In this document: positions 1-6,535 of the stretch, piece after piece
How positions within the stretch are numbered: position 1 is the first letter of the stretch
Layout of the letters: every line of letters starts with the position of its first letter
Source of the DNA: Streptomyces sp. Isolate_45
GTDB taxonomy: Bacteria > Actinomycetota > Actinomycetes > Streptomycetales > Streptomycetaceae
Reading direction: 5' to 3'
Length of the DNA: 35,515 nucleotides
Assembly: GCF_024721315.2 (NCBI RefSeq)
Contig: NZ_JANFAK020000090.1
Span: 1-35,515, forward strand
Notes under the pieces: generated by a model
Database searches by the model: none
What the model saw: the letters and a program-made list of their open reading frames with translations, nothing else
What the model was told of the DNA's origin: nothing
Translations under genes and position numbers: made by a program

Positions 1-498
1 GTCCTGAGGACGCCCGCCGCCTTCCGTGGCGGCCGGGTCGCCCGCGGCGGGTGCGGCGGGGTCGGCGGCCGGGGCCTTCGCCTTGACCGCGGGCGGGATG
101 TCCTTCTTGATGTCGACGCCGCCGGGAGGGGCGTCGGGGCCGTGCGTGCAGTGGCCGGCGTCCGTGCGGTAGACACCGGCGCAGGTGTCGCCCTTGGGCG
201 CCGCCTCCAGGCCGTCGTAGACCATTCCGCGTATGCCCTCGTTCGCGGGCTTGGCCGCGATGGGGGCGGGTTCGGCGTCCCGGGCGGGCGCCGAGGCCGG
301 CTCGGGGGAGTCCGTGCCGGGTCCCGCGGCCATGGCGGGCGGGACCGCTTCGGCCTGGTCGCCGAACCCGGAGTAGGCGAGGCCTCCCGCGATCACCGCC
401 GCCGCGGCAACGGCGGCGGTGACGAGTATGAGCCGCCGGGGTTTGCGCCGGTCCTCACGGGGTCTGCGGCGTTGGCCGCCCGCGCGTCTGGCTGTCAT
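1..498 (-). CDS. Secreted or anchored protein, N-terminal part only (runs off the window)
   Basis: An open frame of 166 codons runs from an ATG at 498 to the window edge without a stop, so only the N-terminus is visible. A GAGGTG Shine-Dalgarno lies about 4-7 nt upstream. Residues 1-22 are very basic (RRPREDRRKPRR). A hydrophobic segment of about 20 residues follows (LILVTAAVAAAAVIAGGLAY), then a Pro/Ala-rich linker. This looks like an N-in membrane anchor or an uncleaved or atypical signal peptide. Further on there is a two-cysteine patch, GDTCAGVYRTDAGHCTHGPD, followed by a lysine/alanine-rich stretch. I recall similar C-x-H-G-P-D patches at the start of large Streptomyces secreted proteins of unknown function, but cannot name the family with confidence. 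Transcription is leftward, away from the AT-richer gap 499-817. Confidence 0.75.
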   Translation of the reverse strand, partial: MTARRAGGQRRRPREDRRKPRRLILVTAAVAAAAVIAGGLAYSGFGDQAEAVPPAMAAGPGTDSPEPASAPARDAEPAPIAAKPANEGIRGMVYDGLEAAPKGDTCAGVYRTDAGHCTHGPDAPPGGVDIKKDIPPAVKAKAPAADPAAPAAGDPAATEGGGRPQD

Positions 499-539
499 GC
501 GCACCTCAAATCGATGTGAGGGGGGTGGGTGCGCGGAAG

Positions 540-790
540 CTTGCCAGAAGGACGCCGAGAAGAATTCGGACAAACGGGAATGGGGCCCGAGAAATCTATC
601 CGTTACCTTGTGGTTGAATCTGATGAACTGTCAACTTGCTTTAAAATAAACAAAGTTACGCGCGTTGCGCCCGAATGGTCCAGGCCAATAAAGGGATCTC
701 GTTATCAAATCGAGATATGAGGCGGAATCTTGTTGACGGGAATTCAGTCAGGTATTCATGTAAAAACTACCTGCCGAATCTTTCCGGTCA
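540..790. promoter_or_regulatory. AT-rich intergenic stretch, probable promoter region
   Basis: Between the secreted-protein start (498) and the whiE terminator (818) lies about 250 bp of much lower GC than anything around it. It contains runs such as TTTAAAATAAAC near 640 and GTAAAAAC near 760. A small dyad, ATCTCG (696-701) and CGAGAT (711-716), has a 9-nt spacer. TTGACA and TTGACG hexamers occur (minus strand near 628-633, plus strand near 733-738), but neither has a good -10 at 16-19 nt. I see no convincing gene. The likeliest role is control of the leftward secreted-protein gene. Confidence 0.4.
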
Positions 791-817
791 CGAGCGGTGA
801 ACCACGGCCACGGTCCT

Positions 818-862
818 GGGTGCCCAGGCCGCCCGAACGCTCCGTCGGCGGCAAGGGCACCC
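818..862 (-). terminator. Compound hairpin terminator of the pigment operon
   Basis: Just downstream (leftward) of the cyclase stop at 870, GGGTGCCC (818-825) pairs with GGGCACCC (855-862). Inside it CCGCC (829-833) pairs with GGCGG (847-851), separated from the outer stem by a symmetric 3x3 internal loop. There is no U-tract, as is common in this GC range. The position fits the end of the seven-gene minus-strand pigment operon. Confidence 0.6.
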
Positions 863-869
863 GTACGGA

Positions 870-1202
870 CTACCTTCCGGCGTCCCGCTCCCAGCGGTAG
901 AACCGGTGCGCCATCGCGTCCTTGGGGCCCCGCCAGGTCTGCGGGTCGTGCGGACTGATGAACGTCGAGAGCCGGTCGCTGAGATCGCGGAACTCGGGGT
1001 GCCCGGTGACCTGGGCGATGGCCGGACCGGGATCCGTCTCGGACTCGATCAGGTGCAGGTACACGTCCCCGAACTGGAACAGGCTGCGGCGCTTGACCCC
1101 CACCAGCCGGGGGAGTTCGCCCGCGTCCGAGGCGGCGAACAGGCCGGCGATGTCGGGCGCCGAACCGGGCGCCATGCGGGCCACGATGAGGGCTTGGTGC
1201 AT
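870..1202 (-). CDS. whiE-ORFVII: TcmI-type polyketide cyclase of spore-pigment cluster (whiE ORFVII type)
   Basis: A 110-residue protein starting MHQALIVARM. The ferredoxin-like fold of the TcmI cyclase family is suggested by its length and by the pattern A-P-G-S..I-A-x-L-F-A-x-S-D, L-P-R-L-V-G-V-x-R-R-S-L-F-Q-F-G-D-V-Y-L-H-L, and the C-terminal R-F-Y-R-W-E. This family catalyses late ring closures on poly-beta-keto chains bound to the minimal PKS. The ATG at 1202 is chosen because AAAGG lies 10 nt upstream and the family begins here. The open frame extends upstream to 1706, but that part is an Arg/Pro-rich antisense-like translation overlapping the aromatase gene. It is the last gene of the pigment operon, 74 bp after the aromatase/cyclase, and a hairpin follows at 818-862. 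The order matches S. coelicolor whiE. Confidence 0.9.
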   Translation of the reverse strand: MHQALIVARMAPGSAPDIAGLFAASDAGELPRLVGVKRRSLFQFGDVYLHLIESETDPGPAIAQVTGHPEFRDLSDRLSTFISPHDPQTWRGPKDAMAHRFYRWERDAGR

Positions 1203-1276
1203 CGGAGGGTTGCCTTTCGTCTCTGGTGAGGAGAGGTGGGGTGAGGGGATGGGGCGGGGCGGGGGCGGCCGGTGGG

Positions 1277-1759
1277 TCAGCGCCGCTCGGCGACCGGGGT
1301 GCGGACTGCGCGCCGACCCTGCTCGATCTTGTCCCGGATGAGTTCCATCTGGATCCGGGAGTTGTGGTTGATCCGCTTGGTCATGCCCTCGTCGTCGATG
1401 GGGGCGTCCGGCTTCATCGCGAAGTCCTGCACCCAGCGCATCCGGGTGCCGCCGCCGGCCACCTCGCCGTACTCCCAGTGGATGTTCATGTGGGCGAACG
1501 GTCCGGTCTCGACCCGGCGGGCCTTCACGGTCAGGCCCGCGCGGTCCACGGTGCGCTCGGAGATCCAGCTCCACACCACGCCGTTCTCGTCGGGGTGCAT
1601 GGCGAGGCGGAACCGGGTGGTGTTCCCCGCCTTCTCCAGGATCTCGATCGACGCGTACTCGCTGAACAGCTCCGGCCAGTTCGGCAGGTCGTTCGTCACG
1701 TCCCACACGACGTCGACGGGCGCGTTGACGTGGATCTCGTTGTCGGTGTGTCCAGGCAT
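1277..1759 (-). CDS. whiE-ORFVI: Aromatase/cyclase, SRPBCC fold (whiE ORFVI type)
   Basis: A 160-residue single-domain START/SRPBCC protein. Family signatures are visible: N-terminal NEIHVNAPVDVVWDVTNDLPNWPELFSEY, the central F-R-L-A-M-H-P-D-E-N-G-V-V-W-S-W-I-S-E-R, and W-E-Y-G-E-V-A-G-G-G-T-R-M-R-W-V-Q-D-F. A long C-terminal helix contains I-N-H-N-S-R-I-Q-M-E-L-I-R-D-K-I. Enzymes of this type (TcmN N-terminal domain, WhiE ORFVI) fold and aromatise the first ring of the nascent polyketide in the cytosol. The ATG at 1759 follows the ACP stop by one base (TGA-C-ATG), with GGAG about 6 nt upstream, so translation is probably coupled to the ACP. The monodomain form is the one normal for spore-pigment clusters. 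Confidence 0.92.
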   Translation of the reverse strand: MPGHTDNEIHVNAPVDVVWDVTNDLPNWPELFSEYASIEILEKAGNTTRFRLAMHPDENGVVWSWISERTVDRAGLTVKARRVETGPFAHMNIHWEYGEVAGGGTRMRWVQDFAMKPDAPIDDEGMTKRINHNSRIQMELIRDKIEQGRRAVRTPVAERR

Positions 1760-1760
1760 G

Positions 1761-2015
1761 TCAGGCTCCGGTCATGAGGCTGTTGTTCACGAGGTCGAGG
1801 AACTCGTGGGGGCTCTTGCAGCGGTCGGCGTCGGTGGGCAGCGCCCGACCACGCCGGTTCTCCAGCTCGCCGACGATGCCGAGCAGGCCCAGCGAGTCGA
1901 GTCCGTACTCGTCGAACCGCGACTCCGGACGGCTCTGCATCTCGGAGGGGTCGACGGTGATGCCCGCGGTCTTCATCAGGGCCGCGAGCTCTTCCATGGT
2001 CAGTCGGTCGGACAT
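1761..2015 (-). CDS. whiE-ORFV: Acyl carrier protein of the spore-pigment type II PKS (whiE ORFV type)
   Basis: An 84-residue acidic carrier protein. The phosphopantetheine attachment serine is S41 in DEYGLDSLGLLGIVGELE, the canonical D-S-L motif at the start of helix II. It carries the growing polyketide between the KS-alpha/KS-beta heterodimer and the cyclases. The length is normal for a discrete type II ACP. The ATG at 2015 has GAGAAGG 6 nt upstream. It lies 75 bp after KS-beta and is almost fused in reading to the aromatase gene (one-base gap). Confidence 0.95.
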   Translation of the reverse strand: MSDRLTMEELAALMKTAGITVDPSEMQSRPESRFDEYGLDSLGLLGIVGELENRRGRALPTDADRCKSPHEFLDLVNNSLMTGA

Positions 2016-2090
2016 GGGTGCCTTCTCTCTTTCCTGCTTCCGGAGTGCCGCGCCGAGGACGCCGCGGCCCTGACGAGCGGGTCCCGATCC

Positions 2091-3350
2091 CTACACGGAC
2101 GATTCGGGCCCTTTGCGGAGGACGACCGCCGCGTTCGAGCCCATGAGGCCCCGGCTCAGTACGAGCGCGGTCCGCACGGGCACGACCCGGGCGCCGCCGG
2201 TCACGACGTCGAGGTCGTGGCAGACCTCGAAGACGTTCGGCGTGGGGGGTACGACGCCGTGTTCCAGGGCCATGACGGCCGCGGCGACGTCGAGGGTGCC
2301 GGCCGCGCAGTACGCCCGTCCGGTACCGGTCTTGGGGGCGGTAACGGCAACCCGGGCCCCGTGTCCGCCGAGCGCGTCGTGGATCGCCCGCACCTCGGCG
2401 GCGTCGGCCTCCGGCGTGCCGAGGGCGTCCGCGAAGACGACGTCGACCTCCTCGGGCGCGACACCGGCCTCCGCCAGCGCGCCGCGGATCGCGTGGGCGA
2501 GGCCCTCGGCGGACTCCTCCCAGCGCCCCGGCCCGGTGAAGGTCGCGGCGTGGCCGGCCAGTACGGCCCGCACCGTCGCGCCCCGGGCGACGGCCGCGGC
2601 CGCCTCCTCGACGACGAACATCGCGCCGCCCTCGGCCGGGGCGAACCCGCACGCCTTCGAGGTGAAGGGGCGGTAGGCGCGCTCCGGTTCCTCCCGGGTG
2701 CTGAGGCCCGGGTACCCGAGCTGGCACACCATCGAGTAGGGGGCGAGCGGCGCCTCCGTGGCGCCGACCAGCATCGCCCGGCTGCCCCGACGGATCTGGC
2801 GGGCCGCGTGGGCGAACGCGTCGAGCCCGCCCGCCTCGTCGGAGGCGACGACCCCGCACGGGCCCTTGAACCCGCGCCGGATGGAGACCTGACCGGTGCT
2901 GGCCGCGTAGAACCAGGCGATGGACTGGTACGGGCCGACGTAGCGGGGGCCCTGCCCCCACAGCCGCTGCAGCTCGCGCTGCCCGAACTCGCCGCCGCCC
3001 GACCCCGCGGCGGTGACGACACCCACCGCGTACGGATCGTCCTCGTAGTCGCCCCGGCCGAGCCGGGCGTGCTCCAGGGCGAGGTCGGCGGCGGCCAGGG
3101 CGTAGTGACTGAAGCGGTCGGTCTGCACCAGGAACCGGTCCTCGACGAGGGTGCCGGGCTCGAATCCCCGGACCTCGCCGGCGACCCGCAGGGGCAGGTG
3201 CTCGCACCCCTTCCGGGTCACCCGGTCGAGGACGCTGACGCCCGCCTGCGTCGCCTTCCAGAAGGCATCCGCGCCGACCCCGTTGGGTGCGACGACTCCG
3301 ATGCCCGTGACGACCACCGACTTGCCGGTCGTGGCAGTACGGCTGTTCAC
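2091..3350 (-). CDS. whiE-ORFIV: Ketosynthase beta subunit / chain length factor (whiE ORFIV type)
   Basis: A 419-residue KAS-fold protein starting at GTG 3350. It overlaps the KS-alpha stop by 4 nt (GTGA), the classical translational coupling that gives equal amounts of the two subunits. The N-terminus VVVTGIGVVAPNGVGADAFW and C-terminal SRGLMGSNAAVVL are typical. At the position of the KS-alpha active-site cysteine, this protein has E172 (GVVASDEAGGLDAFAHA aligned with TVSTGCTSGLDAVGYA), so it cannot be acylated there and must act as chain length factor. It forms the heterodimer that sets chain length and decarboxylates malonyl-ACP. The open frame continues 42 codons upstream inside KS-alpha; that part is not coding in this frame. 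Antibiotic-type CLFs usually have Gln at this position. Confidence 0.94.
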   Translation of the reverse strand: MNSRTATTGKSVVVTGIGVVAPNGVGADAFWKATQAGVSVLDRVTRKGCEHLPLRVAGEVRGFEPGTLVEDRFLVQTDRFSHYALAAADLALEHARLGRGDYEDDPYAVGVVTAAGSGGGEFGQRELQRLWGQGPRYVGPYQSIAWFYAASTGQVSIRRGFKGPCGVVASDEAGGLDAFAHAARQIRRGSRAMLVGATEAPLAPYSMVCQLGYPGLSTREEPERAYRPFTSKACGFAPAEGGAMFVVEEAAAAVARGATVRAVLAGHAATFTGPGRWEESAEGLAHAIRGALAEAGVAPEEVDVVFADALGTPEADAAEVRAIHDALGGHGARVAVTAPKTGTGRAYCAAGTLDVAAAVMALEHGVVPPTPNVFEVCHDLDVVTGGARVVPVRTALVLSRGLMGSNAAVVLRKGPESSV

Positions 3351-4618
3351 GCGCGCACCTCCTTGGGCTGGGTCAGGACCACGGCGGACTGGAAGCCGCC
3401 GAAGCCGCTGCCGACCGACAGCACGTTGCGCAGGGTGTGGTTGCGGGCCGTGCGCGGCACGTAGTCCAGATCGCACTCGGGATCCGGGGTCTCGTAGTTC
3501 GCCGTCGGCGGCACCACGTGATGGGTCATGGCCAGGACACAGGCCGCGAGTTCGATCGCGCCGATCGCGCCGAGGGAGTGCCCCACCATCGACTTGATGG
3601 AACTCATCGGCGTCTTGTAGGCGTGCGCACCCAGGACCCGCTTGACGGCCGCCGTCTCGTGACGGTCGTTCTGCTTGGTCCCGGAACCGTGCGCGTTGAC
3701 GTAGTCGATCTCCCCGGAGTCGACCTCGGCCTGGGCCAGGGCCGTCTGGATGGCCCGGGCCATCTCCAGCCCCTCCGGAGTCAGCCCCGTCATGTGGTGG
3801 GCGTTGCCGAAGGTGGCGTAGCCGCCGATCTCGCAGTAGACGGTCGCACCGCGGGCCCGGGCGTGCTCCAGTTCCTCCAGCACCAGTATCGCGCCGCCCT
3901 CACCGAGGACGAAGCCGTCCCGGTCCGCGTCGAACGGCCGCGACGCGTGCGCCGGGTCGTCGTTGTTCGCCGAGGTCGCCTTGATGGCGTCGAAGCAGGC
4001 CACGGTGATCGGGGAGACGGGCGAGTCGGAGGCGCCGGCGATGCACACGTCCATCCGGCCGTCCTGGATGGCGTGCACCGCGTACCCGACGGCGTCGAGC
4101 CCGGACGTGCAGCCGGTGGAGACGGTCTGCACCGGCCCGCGCGCCCCGGTCTGTTCCGCCACCGCCGAGGCGAGCGTGGCGGGCGTGAACGCGCGGTGCA
4201 GGAAGGGCGAGGCGAGACGGTGGTCCACGTCCCACCAGTCGCCCTTCTGGCTGACGGCGACGTAATCGTGCTCCAAACGGGTGGTCCCGCCCACGGCGGT
4301 GCCCAGGGAGACCCCGGTGCGCCACGCACCGTCGCCGTCGAGGGTCAGTCCCGCGTCGGCCACCGCCTCGCGGGCGGCGACCAGCGCGAACTGGATGTAC
4401 CGGTCCGCCCGGGCCGCGTCATCGGGGCCCAGGCCGTGTGCGGTCGGCTCGAAGTCGACCTCGGCGGCTATCCGGGAGCGGAACCCCGCCGGGTCGAAGA
4501 GGGTGATGCCCCGCGTCGCCGTACGGCCGTTGGACAGCAGGTCCCAGAACGCGGTGGCGCCGATACCGCCGGGCGCGACGACACCGACCCCGGTGACGGC
4601 CACCCGTCGGCGGGTCAA
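3347..4618 (-). CDS. whiE-ORFIII: Ketosynthase alpha subunit (whiE ORFIII type)
   Basis: A 423-residue beta-ketoacyl synthase that performs the decarboxylative condensations of malonyl-ACP. Active-site residues are all present: C170 (VSTGCTSGLDAVG), H310 (VNAHGSGTKQND), K342 and H347 (IKSMVGHSLGAIG). The start is taken as TTG 4618, giving the family-typical N-terminus TRRRVAVTGVGVVAPGG and a 4-nt TTGA overlap with the cupin stop. A GTG at 4657 has a better Shine-Dalgarno (GGAGG, 7 nt) and would add 13 residues, so the start is uncertain. It is third in the operon and coupled to KS-beta downstream. Sequence and context fit a spore-pigment rather than an antibiotic PKS. Confidence 0.94.
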   Translation of the reverse strand: MTRRRVAVTGVGVVAPGGIGATAFWDLLSNGRTATRGITLFDPAGFRSRIAAEVDFEPTAHGLGPDDAARADRYIQFALVAAREAVADAGLTLDGDGAWRTGVSLGTAVGGTTRLEHDYVAVSQKGDWWDVDHRLASPFLHRAFTPATLASAVAEQTGARGPVQTVSTGCTSGLDAVGYAVHAIQDGRMDVCIAGASDSPVSPITVACFDAIKATSANNDDPAHASRPFDADRDGFVLGEGGAILVLEELEHARARGATVYCEIGGYATFGNAHHMTGLTPEGLEMARAIQTALAQAEVDSGEIDYVNAHGSGTKQNDRHETAAVKRVLGAHAYKTPMSSIKSMVGHSLGAIGAIELAACVLAMTHHVVPPTANYETPDPECDLDYVPRTARNHTLRNVLSVGSGFGGFQSAVVLTQPKEVRA

Positions 4619-5061
4619 GAGACCACACCCGTACGCTCGGGCGGGCGCTCCGCCCACCCGGAGGCCTCCGGGTTCGGAGCCTCCTCGGTGTCCACGTGCC
4701 CGAGTTCCGGGCGCGGCGCGAGCGGGCCGAGGTGGAACACCATCCGGGCCTCGGTGCTCCCGACGTTGCGGAAACGGTGCCGTACGTTCAGCGGCACCAG
4801 GAGCCCCTGGTCCGTGCGCAGCGGGTGCGGCTCCCCGTCGAGGTCGACCTCCAGCGTGCCGCTGACCACGTACACGAACTCCTCGGAGTACGGGTGGTAG
4901 TGCTCGGCGATCGACTCCCCGGGGGCCATGACGGCCAGGCCCATGAAGCCGCTGGTCGAGCCCACCGAGGTCGGCGTGAGGACGGCGCGCAGGTCACCTC
5001 CGCGCCGGGTGTTGGGCTGCGTCTCGCTGAGATCCACGATGCGCGGGTGATGTTGGGTCAT
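4615..5061 (-). CDS. whiE-ORFII: Cupin protein of the spore-pigment cluster (whiE ORFII type)
   Basis: A 148-residue single-cupin protein. Motif 1 is E53-H54-Y-H56-P-Y-S-E60-E61-F with V-S-G-T-L-E-V-D-L-D-G following. Motif 2 contains P90-L-N-V-R-H95-R-F-R-N-V. These supply the usual metal-binding histidines and glutamate. Its biochemical role in pigment biosynthesis is not established; cupins in aromatic PKS clusters have been proposed as cyclases or oxygenases. The ATG at 5061 follows AGGAGG by about 10 nt. It overlaps the downstream KS-alpha start by 4 nt and is 101 bp after ORFI. The C-terminal 25 residues are Pro/Glu-rich and probably unstructured. Confidence 0.9.
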   Translation of the reverse strand: MTQHHPRIVDLSETQPNTRRGGDLRAVLTPTSVGSTSGFMGLAVMAPGESIAEHYHPYSEEFVYVVSGTLEVDLDGEPHPLRTDQGLLVPLNVRHRFRNVGSTEARMVFHLGPLAPRPELGHVDTEEAPNPEASGWAERPPERTGVVS

Positions 5062-5162
5062 GACTGACTTCCTCCTGGCGGTGCGGAGCCTGAACGTGGT
5101 CTGCCGGTGGTGGTGGGAGTACTGCTCGGGGCCGCGCCGGCGGACGCCGCGGCCGGCCGGGA

Positions 5163-6263
5163 TCAGGACCGCGCCGGAGCCCGACGGTCGGTGATCAGGT
5201 CCATGGGGTGGGGAGCGCCGTCCGGCACGGGGCCCGGCTCCCCGGCCAGCAGGCGCCGGAGCACCGCGGCCTTGCGGGGCCCGTCGATGCCGAAGCCGGC
5301 CGCGAACCGGCCGTCCGAAGGACCGGCGACATCGAGGAGCCGGACCACGACGTCGTCGCGCTGGAACACGCTGCTGCTCACCACCGGGCTGGTGGGACGC
5401 TGCGCGGCGGCCTCGTCCTGCCGGGCCAGGAACCGGGCCAGCAGCGGACCGCAGCCCGCCTTCGCAGGGTAGAAGAGCGCGTGCCTGCGCACCTCCTGAG
5501 GCTCCCGCCGGGGAGCGGCCACGTGGTGGACGGCCGGCAGGGCCGCCCGCATGAAGAACATCCGGGCCGACTCCGGGTCGGTCAGGTCCCGCTCCTGCTC
5601 CAGGTACGGGTCCATCTGCTGTTCGACGGCCCGGATCTCCGGCTGCTTCGCCACGTGGCGCAGCGCCGCCGTCAGGTCGCCCTGCACCTCCACCGCCCGG
5701 ACCACCCGATTGCCGTACATGAACAGGGACGTGCGCAGCAGGCGGGTGTGCTCGTCGACCTGCGCGGCCGGCGAGGAGTACGAGGACAGGATCTCGGCGA
5801 CCTTCGCCTCGGTGCCCGGCTTCACCGTGAAGGTCAGCGCGTGGCGCACGACGCCCGCGCCCAGCCGGGGGGTGGTCTGCAAACGGCCGCCGAAGCCCTT
5901 CGCGGGGACGTCGTAGCGCCGGCCGGTCTCCTTCAGCACGGTGAACTGCATCGGCCGCATCGTCCGTACGCAGGCGCCCAGCGGTCGGACCTGCTCGGTG
6001 TGCTCCTCGCTGTTCACCCAGGCGAGGTACTGCGGGGCGCTCTCCCACTCGCTGGTGATCAGCCACTGCTCGGGGTTCTCGAACGACTGGCAGAGCTGGT
6101 CGCCGAGGTGGCCGGGGACCGAGGCGATGTCGTGCCGCAGCTGCTCGTAGGCCTCGAAGAACTGCTGCTGGACCCCCTCGTGCAGGTCCATCAGCAGGAC
6201 GACCCGGAGCATGGAGCCGTCGAAGGCCGACTGCGACACCCGTTCGGACAGTGTGGTTGTCAT
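5163..6263 (-). CDS. whiE-ORFI: SchA/CurD-like protein, first gene of the pigment operon (whiE ORFI type)
   Basis: A 366-residue protein with repeated ferredoxin-like (ABM/TcmI-like) units. Residues 18-112 (LRVVLLMDLHEGVQQQFF to FTVLKETG) resemble an antibiotic-biosynthesis-monooxygenase domain, with a tryptophan-rich core E-Q-W-L-I-T-S-E-W-E. Residues about 130-245 resemble the SchA/CurD domain, and 265-345 a third similar unit (HALFYPAKAGCGPLLARFLARQ). Homologues lead the whiE, curamycin-type and sch spore-pigment clusters; the exact reaction is unknown. The ATG at 6263 has AAGGAG 8 nt upstream; the 42 upstream codons in frame are Pro/Arg-rich and belong to the promoter region. It is transcribed from the shared region 6264-6535, divergent from the hydroxylase. 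Confidence 0.9.
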   Translation of the reverse strand: MTTTLSERVSQSAFDGSMLRVVLLMDLHEGVQQQFFEAYEQLRHDIASVPGHLGDQLCQSFENPEQWLITSEWESAPQYLAWVNSEEHTEQVRPLGACVRTMRPMQFTVLKETGRRYDVPAKGFGGRLQTTPRLGAGVVRHALTFTVKPGTEAKVAEILSSYSSPAAQVDEHTRLLRTSLFMYGNRVVRAVEVQGDLTAALRHVAKQPEIRAVEQQMDPYLEQERDLTDPESARMFFMRAALPAVHHVAAPRREPQEVRRHALFYPAKAGCGPLLARFLARQDEAAAQRPTSPVVSSSVFQRDDVVVRLLDVAGPSDGRFAAGFGIDGPRKAAVLRRLLAGEPGPVPDGAPHPMDLITDRRAPARS

Positions 6264-6535
6264 CTGCTCACTCCTTCGTGAGGGCCCGGAGTCCGGCGCG
6301 AACGCGCTCACGTGCGTCATCGGCGGCAACTGCCCGGGTCGATGGGGCCGGCGCCCCGCGCGATCGGGGACGGCGGGGCCGGGGGCCACCGCTGTCGCTC
6401 ATCGTCATCCGGCCGGGTACGGATCGCTACATCTCCGGATCAAGCGGGTGACAACCGGCGAATCGCCAGGGCATCGAGGCTCATCGGGGGCATAAGGCGA
6501 CCACTGCCCCCAGACGAAACAGGAGCCCGCAGCTG
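6264..6535. promoter_or_regulatory. Divergent promoter region of the spore-pigment cluster (whiEP1/whiEP2 equivalent)
   Basis: This 272-bp gap separates the leftward seven-gene operon from the rightward hydroxylase gene, as in S. coelicolor whiE. There, two developmentally controlled promoters fire late in sporulation, the hydroxylase one depending on SigF. I see no clean -35/-10 pair. A GGGTAC at 6415-6420 resembles a SigB/SigF-family -10, but no GTTT-like -35 lies at the right distance. An 11-bp palindrome GGCGAATCGCC occupies 6457-6467 and could be a regulator site. The function call rests on gene layout. Confidence 0.6.

Noticed and set aside
1203..1706. Long N-terminal extension of the TcmI-like cyclase frame
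   Set aside because: Arg/Pro-rich, overlaps the aromatase gene in another frame, and the family start with a ribosome-binding site lies at 1202.
6390..6430. SigF/SigB-type promoter suggested by GGGTAC at 6415-6420
   Set aside because: No GTTT-like -35 at the correct distance; kept only as part of the shared control region.
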